Assembly: GCA_002307315.1 (NCBI GenBank)
Contig: DBTZ01000031.1
Span: 529-32,605, forward strand
Reading direction: 5' to 3'
DNA from: Alphaproteobacteria bacterium UBA1303
GTDB lineage: Bacteria > Pseudomonadota > Alphaproteobacteria > Micropepsales > Micropepsaceae
DNA: 32,077 bases
Below the pieces are notes generated by a model that made no database searches, had not been told where the DNA came from, and saw only the letters and a list, made by a program, of their open reading frames with translations. Position numbers and translations under genes: made by a program. Position 1 is the first letter of the stretch. The number at the start of each line of letters is the position of its first letter. Of this stretch, positions 1 through 6,907 are shown in pieces.

Positions 1-1
1 C

Positions 2-502
2 GACATCGACGCCAACGGCATCGTCTCAGTCACCGCCAAGGACAAGGCCACCAACAAGGAACAACAGATCCGCATTCAGGCTTCGGGCGGCCTCAGCGAC
101 GCCGACATCGACAAGATGGTCAAGGAAGCCGAGGCCCACGCCGCGGAGGACAAGAAGACCCGCGAATTGGCCGAAGCGAAAAACCAGGCGGATTCGCTGA
201 TTCATTCCACCGAAAAAGCGGTATCCGAGCACGGCGACAAAGTCGGCGCCGCCGAAAAGACCGCGATCGAAACCGCCGCGGCCGACCTCAAGGAAGCGCT
301 GAAGTCGGACGATGTCGAGACCATCACCGCCAAGACACAAGGCCTCGCACAGGCGTCGATGAAGCTGGGCGAGGCGATGTACAAGGCGCAGGCCGCCGCG
401 GGCGAAGCAGGCGCCGGGGCGGCACCGGAAGGCGATAAACCCAAAGACGATAACGTCGTCGACGCCGAGTTCTCCGAAGTCGACGATACCAAGAAGCAGT
501 AA
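2..502 (+). CDS. dnaK: Molecular chaperone DnaK (Hsp70), C-terminal part only
   Basis: The open frame enters from the left edge and gives 166 residues before TAA, so roughly the first three quarters of the protein (ATPase domain and most of the peptide-binding domain) lie outside the window. The visible part starts in the substrate-binding beta-domain (DIDANGIVSVTAKDK), continues through the helical lid (SGGLSDADIDKMVKEAE) and an Ala/Gly-rich linker, and ends in the DAEFSEVDD tail shared by bacterial DnaK proteins. DnaK binds exposed hydrophobic segments of unfolded proteins in the cytoplasm in an ATP-driven cycle with DnaJ and GrpE. dnaJ follows 69 bp downstream on the same strand, the usual arrangement. 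Identity is certain; the promoter cannot be seen. Confidence 0.97.
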   Translation, partial: DIDANGIVSVTAKDKATNKEQQIRIQASGGLSDADIDKMVKEAEAHAAEDKKTRELAEAKNQADSLIHSTEKAVSEHGDKVGAAEKTAIETAAADLKEALKSDDVETITAKTQGLAQASMKLGEAMYKAQAAAGEAGAGAAPEGDKPKDDNVVDAEFSEVDDTKKQ

Positions 503-518
503 CGCATTTCTCGTAACG

Positions 519-547
519 CGAGAGCCGGAAAAACCTTCCGGCTCTCG
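519..547 (+). terminator. Perfect 12-bp hairpin between dnaK and dnaJ
   Basis: Arms at 519-530 and 536-547 are perfectly complementary (CGAGAGCCGGAA with its reverse complement) around a 5-nt loop. No T-run follows, so it is not a classical intrinsic terminator. It could be an attenuator or an RNA processing/stability element that lowers dnaJ expression relative to dnaK. The structure is seen directly; the role is inferred. Confidence 0.5.
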
Positions 548-571
548 TCGCATTCAGGATACGCGGCGTCG

Positions 572-1708
572 ATGAAACGCGATTACTACGAAACCCTCGG
601 TGTCGGGAAAAGCGCAAACCCCGACGAACTAAAGGCGGCCTATCGCAAGCTGGCGATGAAGCTGCATCCCGACCGCAATCCCGGCGACAAAGAAGCCGAG
701 GCCCAGTTCAAGGACGTCAACGAAGCCTACGACGTGTTGCGCGACGAACAGAAACGCGCCGCCTATGATCGTTTCGGCCATGCCGCCTTCGAGCAGGGCG
801 GCGGGCAACCCGGCGGCGGCATGGGCGGCGACCCGTTCGGCTTTGCTTCCTCGTTCTCCGACATGTTCGAGGATTTGTTCGGCGAGATGATGGGGGGCGG
901 TCACGGCGGCCGTCGCCAGAATCGCGGCGGCGATCTCAGATACAATCTCGAAATCACTTTGGAAGAGGCATTTGCCGGCAAGCGCGCCGAAATCAAAGTG
1001 CCGACGGCGGTGGCGTGCGACTCATGCGGCGGCTCCGGGGCGGCACCCGGCTCGAAGGCCGAAACCTGCCCCTATTGCAAGGGACACGGCCGCGTGCGCG
1101 CCACGCAAGGTTTCTTCACCGTCGAGCGCACCTGTCCGCAATGCCACGGCACCGGGCGTGTCATCAAGACCCCCTGCAAGGTATGCGGCGGCACCGGACA
1201 TCTGCAAAAGGAACGCACGCTGGCGGTGGAAATACCTCCCGGCGTCGAGGAAGGCACTCGCATCCGCTTGTCGGGCGAAGGGCAAGGCGGCGTGAACGGC
1301 GGCCCACCGGGCGATCTCTACGTCTTCCTGTCGGTGGAGCAGCATCCTATTTTCGTCCGCGACGGCGCCGATCTTCATACTCAGGTGCCGATCGGTTTCG
1401 TCACCGCTTCTTTAGGCGGCGAGGTCGAAGTACCGACGCTCGACGGCGGACGCGAGACCCTGCACATTTCCGAAGGAACCCAAAGCGGCAAGCAGATGCG
1501 CTTACGCCGCAAGGGCATGCCGATCCTGCGCGGTGGCAATCAGCGCGGCGATCTTTTCGTCGAGATCAAAGTGGAAACTCCGGTGAAACTGTCCAGGCGG
1601 CAAAAGGACATTTTGCGCGACTTCGCCCAGGAAAGTCCCGCCGACAGTCAACCCGAATGCGAAAGCTTCCTCAAACGGGTGAAGGCATTCTGGAACGGAG
1701 AAGCGTAG
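572..1708 (+). CDS. dnaJ: Chaperone protein DnaJ (Hsp40, class A)
   Basis: A 378-residue class A J-protein, a usual length for the family. The N-terminal J-domain has the HPD motif at residues 32-34, which stimulates DnaK ATP hydrolysis. A Gly/Phe-rich segment covers about residues 75-115. The zinc-binding region spans about 149-209 with four CxxCxGxG repeats (CDSCGGSG, CPYCKGHG, CPQCHGTG, CKVCGGTG). Two C-terminal substrate-binding beta-domains follow. It acts in the cytoplasm, delivering unfolded clients to DnaK. The ATG at 572 begins the family-typical start MKRDYYETLGV; an AGGA lies upstream at a rather long distance. It probably shares the dnaK transcript, with the 519-547 hairpin in between. 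All catalytic and zinc residues are intact. Confidence 0.98.
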   Translation: MKRDYYETLGVGKSANPDELKAAYRKLAMKLHPDRNPGDKEAEAQFKDVNEAYDVLRDEQKRAAYDRFGHAAFEQGGGQPGGGMGGDPFGFASSFSDMFEDLFGEMMGGGHGGRRQNRGGDLRYNLEITLEEAFAGKRAEIKVPTAVACDSCGGSGAAPGSKAETCPYCKGHGRVRATQGFFTVERTCPQCHGTGRVIKTPCKVCGGTGHLQKERTLAVEIPPGVEEGTRIRLSGEGQGGVNGGPPGDLYVFLSVEQHPIFVRDGADLHTQVPIGFVTASLGGEVEVPTLDGGRETLHISEGTQSGKQMRLRRKGMPILRGGNQRGDLFVEIKVETPVKLSRRQKDILRDFAQESPADSQPECESFLKRVKAFWNGEA

Positions 1709-1759
1709 AACCGCTTCCATTCTCGGTTCGAAACGTTCCTCGTCCACATCTCTTTTACC

Positions 1760-1905
1760 AAGCTGCATGGGAAAGTACCCATGCAGCTTTATGGCGTTCA
1801 AACGCCACGCGGGCTTCTTCGCGCCATATGGCGCTTACGGCCGTTTGGCCGCTCGGACGTGCATAGGTCATAACCTATGCACGTCCGTATTACTGCCCTT
1901 TGGGC
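1760..1905. repeat. Chain of six short hairpins after dnaJ
   Basis: Six inverted repeats follow one another with few bases between them. They are 1760-1771/1778-1789 (12 bp, perfect), 1792-1798/1801-1807 (7 bp), the palindrome GCGCCATATGGCGC at 1821-1834, 1838-1842/1847-1851 (CGGCC/GGCCG), 1854-1868/1873-1887 (15 bp, perfect, 4-nt loop) and 1895-1898/1902-1905. The first and fifth share a TGCATRGG core. None is followed by a clear T-run. The first may end or protect the dnaJ message; the rest lie just upstream of the tRNA. They were found by eye and their function is unknown. Confidence 0.6.
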
Positions 1906-1946
1906 TATGGTATTTTCCGGCCGTTCGGTTATGAAAGGCAACGGTT

Positions 1947-2023
1947 GGGCCTGTAGCTCAGTTGGTTAGAGCTGGCCGCTCATAACGGTCTGGTCGCAGG
2001 TTCGAGTCCTGCCGGGCCCACCA
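1947..2023 (+). tRNA. tRNA with CAU anticodon, probably tRNA-Ile2 (lysidine type)
   Basis: A complete cloverleaf can be folded by hand. The acceptor stem is 1947-1953 with 2013-2019, the D stem GCTC/GAGC, the anticodon stem 1974-1978 with 1986-1990, the loop CTCATAA with anticodon CAT at 1981-1983, the T stem GCAGG/CCTGC with loop TTCGAGT, discriminator A at 2020, and an encoded CCA at 2021-2023. A CAU anticodon fits initiator Met, elongator Met or Ile2. The first acceptor pair is a normal G-C, which argues against initiator tRNA. C4-G69 and C5-G68 match the known recognition pairs of the lysidine synthetase TilS, favouring tRNA-Ile2, which reads AUA after C34 is modified to lysidine. Elongator Met stays possible. 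Confidence 0.93.
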
Positions 2024-2148
2024 CGCACAACCTGTTGAGATTACAGAGATTTTTTCGTCCTTGGCGTCTCAGAATACCCTATAAATTCAGAAGGTTACGT
2101 CTGCTGGCGACGGATTGGATGCTTCATTGCCCCGCGCGAATCCTGCGC

Positions 2149-2322
2149 TCACCACCAATACCTCCGAGCGCACGCACGGCTCCCGGCGGAATCGAAAAAT
2201 CGAAATTTGCTCGGACCATGAACCCGATGACCGCAGCGGCGACGTGCGGCCGCAGAAAGCTCGATCTTCTCCAAGCCCGCGTCATCGGTGCAGATTGGAT
2301 CGGGCGTCATCAAATGTACGTC
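2149..2322 (-). pseudogene. Possible remnant of a CBS-domain gene (weak)
   Basis: Read on the minus strand, this stretch gives a peptide beginning near DVHLMTPDPICTDD and continuing past HRVHG and FDSAG before TGA. Many CBS-domain proteins have a core of the form VMTPDP..., then HRIxGLPVVD.xG, so the spaced resemblance is suggestive. However, the spacing is several residues too long, conserved hydrophobic positions are missing and there is no start region. It may be a decayed fragment or chance. Confidence 0.15.
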
Positions 2323-2351
2323 AGAGCCTTGTGAGCTGCCTCCGGTTCCAT

Positions 2352-2374
2352 AAAAACACCTAACTCGGTGTCTT
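2352..2374 (-). terminator. Intrinsic terminator of the minus-strand orphan gene
   Basis: Read on the minus strand, AAGACACC pairs with GGTGTTTT (one G-U pair) around a 6-nt loop and runs into a T-rich end. It lies about 40 bp beyond the stop codon of the gene ending at 2417. A wider inverted repeat (2333-2338 with 2387-2392, and 2342-2347 with 2378-2383) encloses it and would extend the stem. Confidence 0.6.
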
Positions 2375-2416
2375 CGAAACCGGCAGCAGCTCAGAAATAA
2401 GATGCGAATATATAGA

Positions 2417-2860
2417 TCAATAAACCGTTCGTGCCCAGTCTAGGTAGCGTTTGCATTCTTCCTTAGCGACCTGCAAATCGAGAAATTTAGGCTGCTTTTC
2501 TCCAGGAAGAATAAGTACGGTCATGTCGTCGTTGAGCTTCAAATCTCTGATGAGTTCCTGTGTCAAAACCTCGTGCCCGGCACTTTCCGTCCGCCGTCCC
2601 AGAACGTGGACGACATGGAGAATGTTGTTGGCAAACCAGTGATGCGGAAGCCCCGATTGCTCGGCAATATGCGCCAGCGGCAATTTCTCGTCCAATGCTG
2701 TCTGGTAGACGGCATGCGCCGTATCGCGCAGCATGAGTTTGTCCTGAGCACTTCCAAGGGAAACGGTTCTAGATCGGGTGAAAAACATCGGCGCACTCAT
2801 ATCCCTGCGATGATGCCACGCGCAGACATTGTTACCGGCTTGCGAAACAGGCACCGCCAT
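2417..2860 (-). CDS. Hypothetical protein, unrecognised family
   Basis: This 147-residue open frame stands alone on the minus strand. I do not recognise the family. The ATG at 2858-2860 is preceded on its strand by GGAG five bases upstream, a good ribosome-binding site, and a T-rich hairpin terminator follows the stop; both support a real, independent gene. Another possible start is Met21 (MSAPMFF). The protein is soluble, with no signal peptide or membrane segment. Around residues 59-80, LPLAHIAEQSGLPHHWFANNI looks loosely like a helix-turn-helix, which would suggest DNA binding, but this is a weak visual match. The C-terminal half is charged and contains DDMTVLILPGEKQP. Its upstream side faces the AT-rich block, so it is divergent from the hyf operon and could share that control region. 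Confidence 0.6.
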   Translation of the reverse strand: MAVPVSQAGNNVCAWHHRRDMSAPMFFTRSRTVSLGSAQDKLMLRDTAHAVYQTALDEKLPLAHIAEQSGLPHHWFANNILHVVHVLGRRTESAGHEVLTQELIRDLKLNDDMTVLILPGEKQPKFLDLQVAKEECKRYLDWARTVY

Positions 2861-2880
2861 CGGTTCTCCGTTTTGGAGAA

Positions 2881-3240
2881 AAGGAGCCTTTCAAAACATG
2901 TGTTATACGCATATAAATAATAGTCATTTTTTTTATATCATAACAGATGTTTATAGTGGTAATATATTTATATTATATAGTTTTTATAGCCGCAATACCG
3001 ACATCGAGGATAATAGAGTAAATTGATAGACTGATTGTCGCATACATGATTTTTTTACAATAAATACAGTCACACCTTACAGAAAGCCAATGGTAGCAAG
3101 TTTGATACTTCAACCAATAAATAGAAATTAACTACAAGACAGCCATTCAAAACATTTTTACGTTTTTATTTTACGCAAAACCATAATATATAATATATAA
3201 AACATCATACTAAGATGTATTCCCAGATACAGCGATGTAC
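2881..3240. other. Strongly AT-rich intergenic block upstream of the hyf operon
   Basis: A hand count gives about 101 G+C in 360 bases (about 28%), against clearly GC-rich genes on both sides. There are long runs of A/T and alternating TA (for example around 2960-2980 and 3184-3200). It separates the divergent orphan gene from the hyf operon and very likely holds the promoters of one or both. So many TATAAT-like hexamers occur that no single promoter can be chosen. A small hairpin ACATC/GATGT lies at 3202-3218. The small open frame at 2829-3026 has no coding character. Confidence 0.8.
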
Positions 3241-3275
3241 GTCTTTCGCGGCTCGGGCGGCTGTCTGCTTCGAGG

Positions 3276-5297
3276 TTGGCGAGTAAAGGGTCCATGTTGG
3301 TTGCCGTGACGTTGTTTGGTGTTGCTCTGCTGTTGGCGACGGCATGCTTCGCGGCACTCGCCGGAGCACGGCCGTGGGCGAGTGCAGCGGTTTACGGCAT
3401 CTGCGCATTGATGTCGGCTATCGGATTGGTTTGTGCTGGCTTTGGCATTGGCGCGCCACCTTCGGTGATAAGCTTGCCGCTCGGGCTTCCTACCATCGGC
3501 ATGCATTTTCGCATCGATGCCCTGGCGGCGGTATTCCTCGCCGTGGTCGACTTGGGTGGACTGGTGGCCAGCCTCTTCGCCATCGGTTATGGCCGCCGCG
3601 AGCGCGATCCGCAGAAAGTGCTGCCGTTCTATCCGGCATTTCTGGCGGGGATGAATCTGGTGGTCATTGCTGACGATGCGTTTGCGTTCCTGCTGTCGTG
3701 GGAATTTATGTCGCTAATGTCGTGGGCGCTGGTTGTCAGCCACGGCCGCATCCATGAGAATTTACGCGCCGGACTGGTTTACATCCTGATGGCGAGCCTC
3801 GGCACGCTGTTGCTGCTGCCGGCATTTGCCCTGCTCGCCGGTTCCGCAGGCCAATTCGCCTTTTCCGCCATGCGCGCGCACGGCCCGAACTCAACCGTCG
3901 CGCTGGCGGTTCTGTCGTTGGCGCTGATCGGCGCCGGATCGAAAGCCGGCATTTTTCCGCTTCATGCCTGGCTGCCGCTGGCGCACCCGGCCGCGCCCAG
4001 TCATGTCTCGGCGTTGATGAGCGGCATCATGACCAAGGTTGCGGTCTATGTCTTCATCCGCATCGCCTTCGATCTGGTCGGTCCGGTCGATTGGCGTTTC
4101 GGCATGGCGGTGATCGCCGTGGGCGGCATCACGGCGCTGCTTGGCGTGCTCTACGCGCTGATGCAGCACGATTTGAAGCGTCTTCTGGCTTATCATACGG
4201 TCGAGAATATCGGCATCATTTTCGTCGGCTTGGGATTGGCGCTGGTCTTCCGCGCCGATGGGATGCTGGCCGCCGCCGCGCTCGCGGCCAGCGCCGCCTT
4301 GTTTCACGTCTTCAATCACTCGCTGTTCAAAAGCCTGTTGTTCTTTGCCGCCGGCGCGGTGCAAAACGCCACAAATACGCGCGACATGGACAAACTCGGC
4401 GGGCTTATTCGGGTAATGCCGAAAACCGCCATTGCATTCCTGATCGGTGCGGCGGCGATTTCCGCGCTACCGCCGCTCAATGGCTTTGCCTCGGAATGGA
4501 TGGTGTTTCAGGCGATATTCTTAAGCTCGAACTTACCGCAATGGGGGCTGCGCTTATTGACACCATCCTGCGGAGCCGTTCTGGCATTGTCGGCGGCGCT
4601 GGCGGCGGCATGCTTCGTCAAAGCCTTCGGTGCAACCTTTTTGGGGCGACCGCGCAGCGACGAGGCAAAGACCGCAAAAGAAACCGATAAGACATCGATT
4701 CTGGCCATGTATATTCTTGTGGCGATCTGTGTTTTTGCCGGCATTGCGCCTTTCGTTTTTATCGCCTTGCTTGCGCCCGCCGTAAACCTTCTGACGGCGG
4801 GCGCTATGCAGGTGCATCCGCTGATCCCCTGGCAACCGCTGGTTCCAGTCGCAGGCAGTCACAACAGCTATAGCGGACTGGTTATTCTTGTTTGCCTGAT
4901 TGCGGCCATAGCAGCGACTGCGCTGTTCGTCCATTTGTTTGCAAATCGTATCACGCGACGTAGCGACATTTGGGATTGCGGACATCCGGAGGATAATCCG
5001 CTGACGCAATATACCGCTGCCAGCCTGGCGCAGCCCATCCGCCGCGTTTTTGCCTCGGTGTTGTTTCACGCCCGCGAAACGGTCGATATGCCGGCGCCAG
5101 GGGATACCCGTGCTGCGCATTTTTGCGTCACCATGCGCGATCCCGCCTGGGATAAATTTTACGTACCGCCTGCCAAGTTGGTCGGCTATCTCGCCGACCG
5201 CATCAACCCGCTCCAGTATCTAACGATTCGCCGCTATCTCGGCATCGTGTTCCTGACGCTGGTACTGCTGCTAATGGTGCTGGCAATATGGGAATGA
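3276..5297 (+). CDS. hyfB: HyfB-like antiporter-type membrane subunit of a group 4 hydrogenase-related complex
   Basis: A 673-residue, highly hydrophobic protein of the NuoL/MrpA-like antiporter family, close in length to HyfB/HycC. It would be an inner-membrane subunit that moves protons or sodium when the peripheral arm reacts. The family core covers roughly residues 130-420 with the expected charged membrane residues: E143 in LLSWEFMS, K223 in GSKAGIFPLHAWLP, and K254 in the following broken-helix segment. The distal part has further helices and a polar loop (about 560-640) before a last helix. The frame opens with TTG at 3276, directly after GAGG. An alternative is ATG at 3294 with AAAGGG only three bases away; neither has ideal spacing, so the first six residues are uncertain. 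It is the first gene of a six-gene operon and overlaps the next. Confidence 0.92.
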   Translation: MASKGSMLVAVTLFGVALLLATACFAALAGARPWASAAVYGICALMSAIGLVCAGFGIGAPPSVISLPLGLPTIGMHFRIDALAAVFLAVVDLGGLVASLFAIGYGRRERDPQKVLPFYPAFLAGMNLVVIADDAFAFLLSWEFMSLMSWALVVSHGRIHENLRAGLVYILMASLGTLLLLPAFALLAGSAGQFAFSAMRAHGPNSTVALAVLSLALIGAGSKAGIFPLHAWLPLAHPAAPSHVSALMSGIMTKVAVYVFIRIAFDLVGPVDWRFGMAVIAVGGITALLGVLYALMQHDLKRLLAYHTVENIGIIFVGLGLALVFRADGMLAAAALAASAALFHVFNHSLFKSLLFFAAGAVQNATNTRDMDKLGGLIRVMPKTAIAFLIGAAAISALPPLNGFASEWMVFQAIFLSSNLPQWGLRLLTPSCGAVLALSAALAAACFVKAFGATFLGRPRSDEAKTAKETDKTSILAMYILVAICVFAGIAPFVFIALLAPAVNLLTAGAMQVHPLIPWQPLVPVAGSHNSYSGLVILVCLIAAIAATALFVHLFANRITRRSDIWDCGHPEDNPLTQYTAASLAQPIRRVFASVLFHARETVDMPAPGDTRAAHFCVTMRDPAWDKFYVPPAKLVGYLADRINPLQYLTIRRYLGIVFLTLVLLLMVLAIWE

Positions 5298-6244
5298 GCG
5301 GTATGCTGGTCATGCAAATTGCGCAAACCGTTCTGGCGGTAGCGGTGGCGCCGCTGCTCACCGGCATGGTGCGCAAGGTAAAAGCTCGGTTGCAATATCG
5401 CACGGGTCCCAGCGTCTTTCAGCCTTATCGCGATCTGTCGCGGCTGTTCACCAAGGAAACCGTGGTGGCGCATAATGCTTCCTGGTTGTTTTGCGCCGCC
5501 CCCACATTCGTTTTTGCCGCCACCTGGGTTGCCGCGGCGCAGGTTCCGACCATATCGTTCGATGTGGCGTTAAGTCCGGCCGCCGAACTTATTGCGCTGT
5601 TCGGAATTCTAACCAGCGCCCGTTTTGCGTTGGCGCTGGCCGGTCTCGATATCGGCACCAGCTTCGGCGGCATCGGCTCCAGCCGGGAAGTGATGATCGC
5701 ATCCATTGCCGAACCGGCAATTTTGATGTTGATATTCGTATTGGCTTTGGTTGCGGGATCGACCCGGCTTACCGACATCGCATTTTTCGTGGCGTCCCCG
5801 TCGGTGGGGTTGCGCATTTCTCTGCTTCTGGCATTCGTCGGCTTGGCGATGATCGCCATTGCCGAAAGCGGCCGCATTCCGGTCGACAATCCCGCCACCC
5901 ATCTCGAATTGACGATGGTGCATGAGGCCATGGTGCTGGAATACTCCGGACGGCATCTGGCACTGATCGAACTGGCAGCAGCGTTGAAACTGCTGTTTTA
6001 TGTTTCGCTAATCTCTGCCGTGTTCGTTCCCTGGGGAATTGCACCAAGCGGTGGCACGTTCGTGCAATATATCATTGCGATGACGCTATATCTGTTCAAA
6101 CTTGCCGTGGCGGCTGCTACCCTCGCCTTCTTCGAGATATCGATTGCCAAAATGCGGGTTTTCCGGGTGCCGCACTTTATCGGTGCGGCGCTAATGCTGG
6201 TGCTGTTGGCGGCGCTGCTTCGACTGGTTTCGCAGAGCTTCTAG
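5288..6244 (+). CDS. hyfC: HyfC-like (NuoH-type) membrane subunit
   Basis: A 318-residue membrane protein of the NuoH/HyfC/HycD family. In complex I-like machines this subunit anchors the soluble arm and couples it to the ion-moving subunits. The N-terminal part has VRKVKARLQYRTGP followed by a cytoplasmic loop (PYRDLSRLFTKETV), a family hallmark. The acidic loop at about residues 193-221 (ESGRIPVDNPATHLELT, then HEAMVLEYSG) is the conserved quinone/interface loop of NuoH proteins. The start overlaps the hyfB end: ATG at 5288 gives 10 bp of overlap, and a second in-frame ATG at 5294 gives the classical ATGA junction, so the first two residues are uncertain. Translation is probably coupled to hyfB. 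Confidence 0.93.
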   Translation: MGMSGMLVMQIAQTVLAVAVAPLLTGMVRKVKARLQYRTGPSVFQPYRDLSRLFTKETVVAHNASWLFCAAPTFVFAATWVAAAQVPTISFDVALSPAAELIALFGILTSARFALALAGLDIGTSFGGIGSSREVMIASIAEPAILMLIFVLALVAGSTRLTDIAFFVASPSVGLRISLLLAFVGLAMIAIAESGRIPVDNPATHLELTMVHEAMVLEYSGRHLALIELAAALKLLFYVSLISAVFVPWGIAPSGGTFVQYIIAMTLYLFKLAVAAATLAFFEISIAKMRVFRVPHFIGAALMLVLLAALLRLVSQSF

Positions 6245-6907
6245 ATGATCCCATTGGTTCCCGACATTGCCCACTTCCTAGCCGGTCTTTTGGTGCTGCT
6301 CAGTTTCGTACAGCTTTACCAGAGCCGCCTGCCGCCGCTGATCAGCATTTTTGCCGCTCAATCGTTGGCACTGGCCACATTTGTAGCATGGCAGGCGCAA
6401 ATTCAGCATGCGCCTCATTTGGTGATTACGGCAGGTATCACTTTGATCTTCAAGGTGATGATCATTCCTCTGGCGCTGCACGGATTGATCCGCAGCCTCA
6501 AAATTCATCGCACTGTCGAAACCGTCGTCGGCATTGGCCCCGCGATGATGACCGGCATGGCACTGGTTGGCCTTTCGATGGCGCTGATGATGCGCACGTC
6601 GGCGGCGGTCGATGTCGTCGTGCGTGAAGATATAGCGTTTGCGCTTTCGGTGGTTCTCCTAGGCCTTCTGATGATGGTAACGCGCCGCAATGCCGTTAGC
6701 CAAGCGATCGGGTTTATGTCGCTGGAGAACGGTCTGGTGCTGGCAGGAACCGGCGCCAAAGGAATGCCACTGGTGGTCGAAATCAGTGTCGCCTTCTCGG
6801 TGCTGATTGCTTTTATTGTTGTCGGCATTTTCATTTTTCGCATTCGCGAACGTTTTGACACCGTCGACATCGCCGTGCTCGACCGTTTTCGGGGCGAACG
6901 GCCATGA
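6245..6907 (+). CDS. hyfE: HyfE-like (NuoK-type) membrane subunit
   Basis: A 220-residue integral membrane protein beginning directly after the hyfC stop, with no gap and no separate ribosome-binding site, so translation is probably coupled. The length and the C-terminal MSLENGLVLAG segment (glutamate at residue 161) match HyfE, whose C-terminal half corresponds to NuoK and carries conserved membrane glutamates on the ion path. About six or seven hydrophobic segments are visible. An LKIHRTVETVVGIGP loop follows the early helices. It ends in ATGA shared with hyfF. Confidence 0.9.
   Translation: MIPLVPDIAHFLAGLLVLLSFVQLYQSRLPPLISIFAAQSLALATFVAWQAQIQHAPHLVITAGITLIFKVMIIPLALHGLIRSLKIHRTVETVVGIGPAMMTGMALVGLSMALMMRTSAAVDVVVREDIAFALSVVLLGLLMMVTRRNAVSQAIGFMSLENGLVLAGTGAKGMPLVVEISVAFSVLIAFIVVGIFIFRIRERFDTVDIAVLDRFRGERP

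Larger units (their letters stand above)
2024..2416. other. Gene-poor stretch between the tRNA and the orphan gene
   Basis: No convincing gene was found on either strand. The open frames here have no ribosome-binding site and no recognisable protein. It holds a possible decayed coding remnant on the minus strand (2149-2322) and, at its right end, a compound inverted repeat (2333-2392) that contains the terminator of the minus-strand gene. Confidence 0.5.

Noticed and set aside
1015..1866. 283-residue plus-strand open frame within dnaJ
   Set aside because: Arg-rich shadow of dnaJ in another frame; dnaJ itself is complete and unmistakable.
2035..2363. Two overlapping plus-strand open frames (99 and 82 residues) after the tRNA
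   Set aside because: Arg/Ser-rich peptides typical of chance frames in GC-rich DNA, without start signals or recognisable motifs.
2829..3026. 65-residue plus-strand open frame entering the AT-rich block
   Set aside because: No ribosome-binding site, overlaps the start of the supported minus-strand gene and gives a low-complexity peptide; AT-rich DNA alone explains it.
3023..3112. FNR-like sites (TTGATAGACTGATT and TTGATACTTCAA) upstream of the hyf operon
   Set aside because: Neither has the correct two half-sites and spacing of TTGAT-N4-ATCAA; likely chance in AT-rich DNA.
3170..3199. Possible promoter TTTACG with TATATA 18 bp away before hyfB
   Set aside because: Many equivalent hexamers occur in this block, so no single choice is justified.
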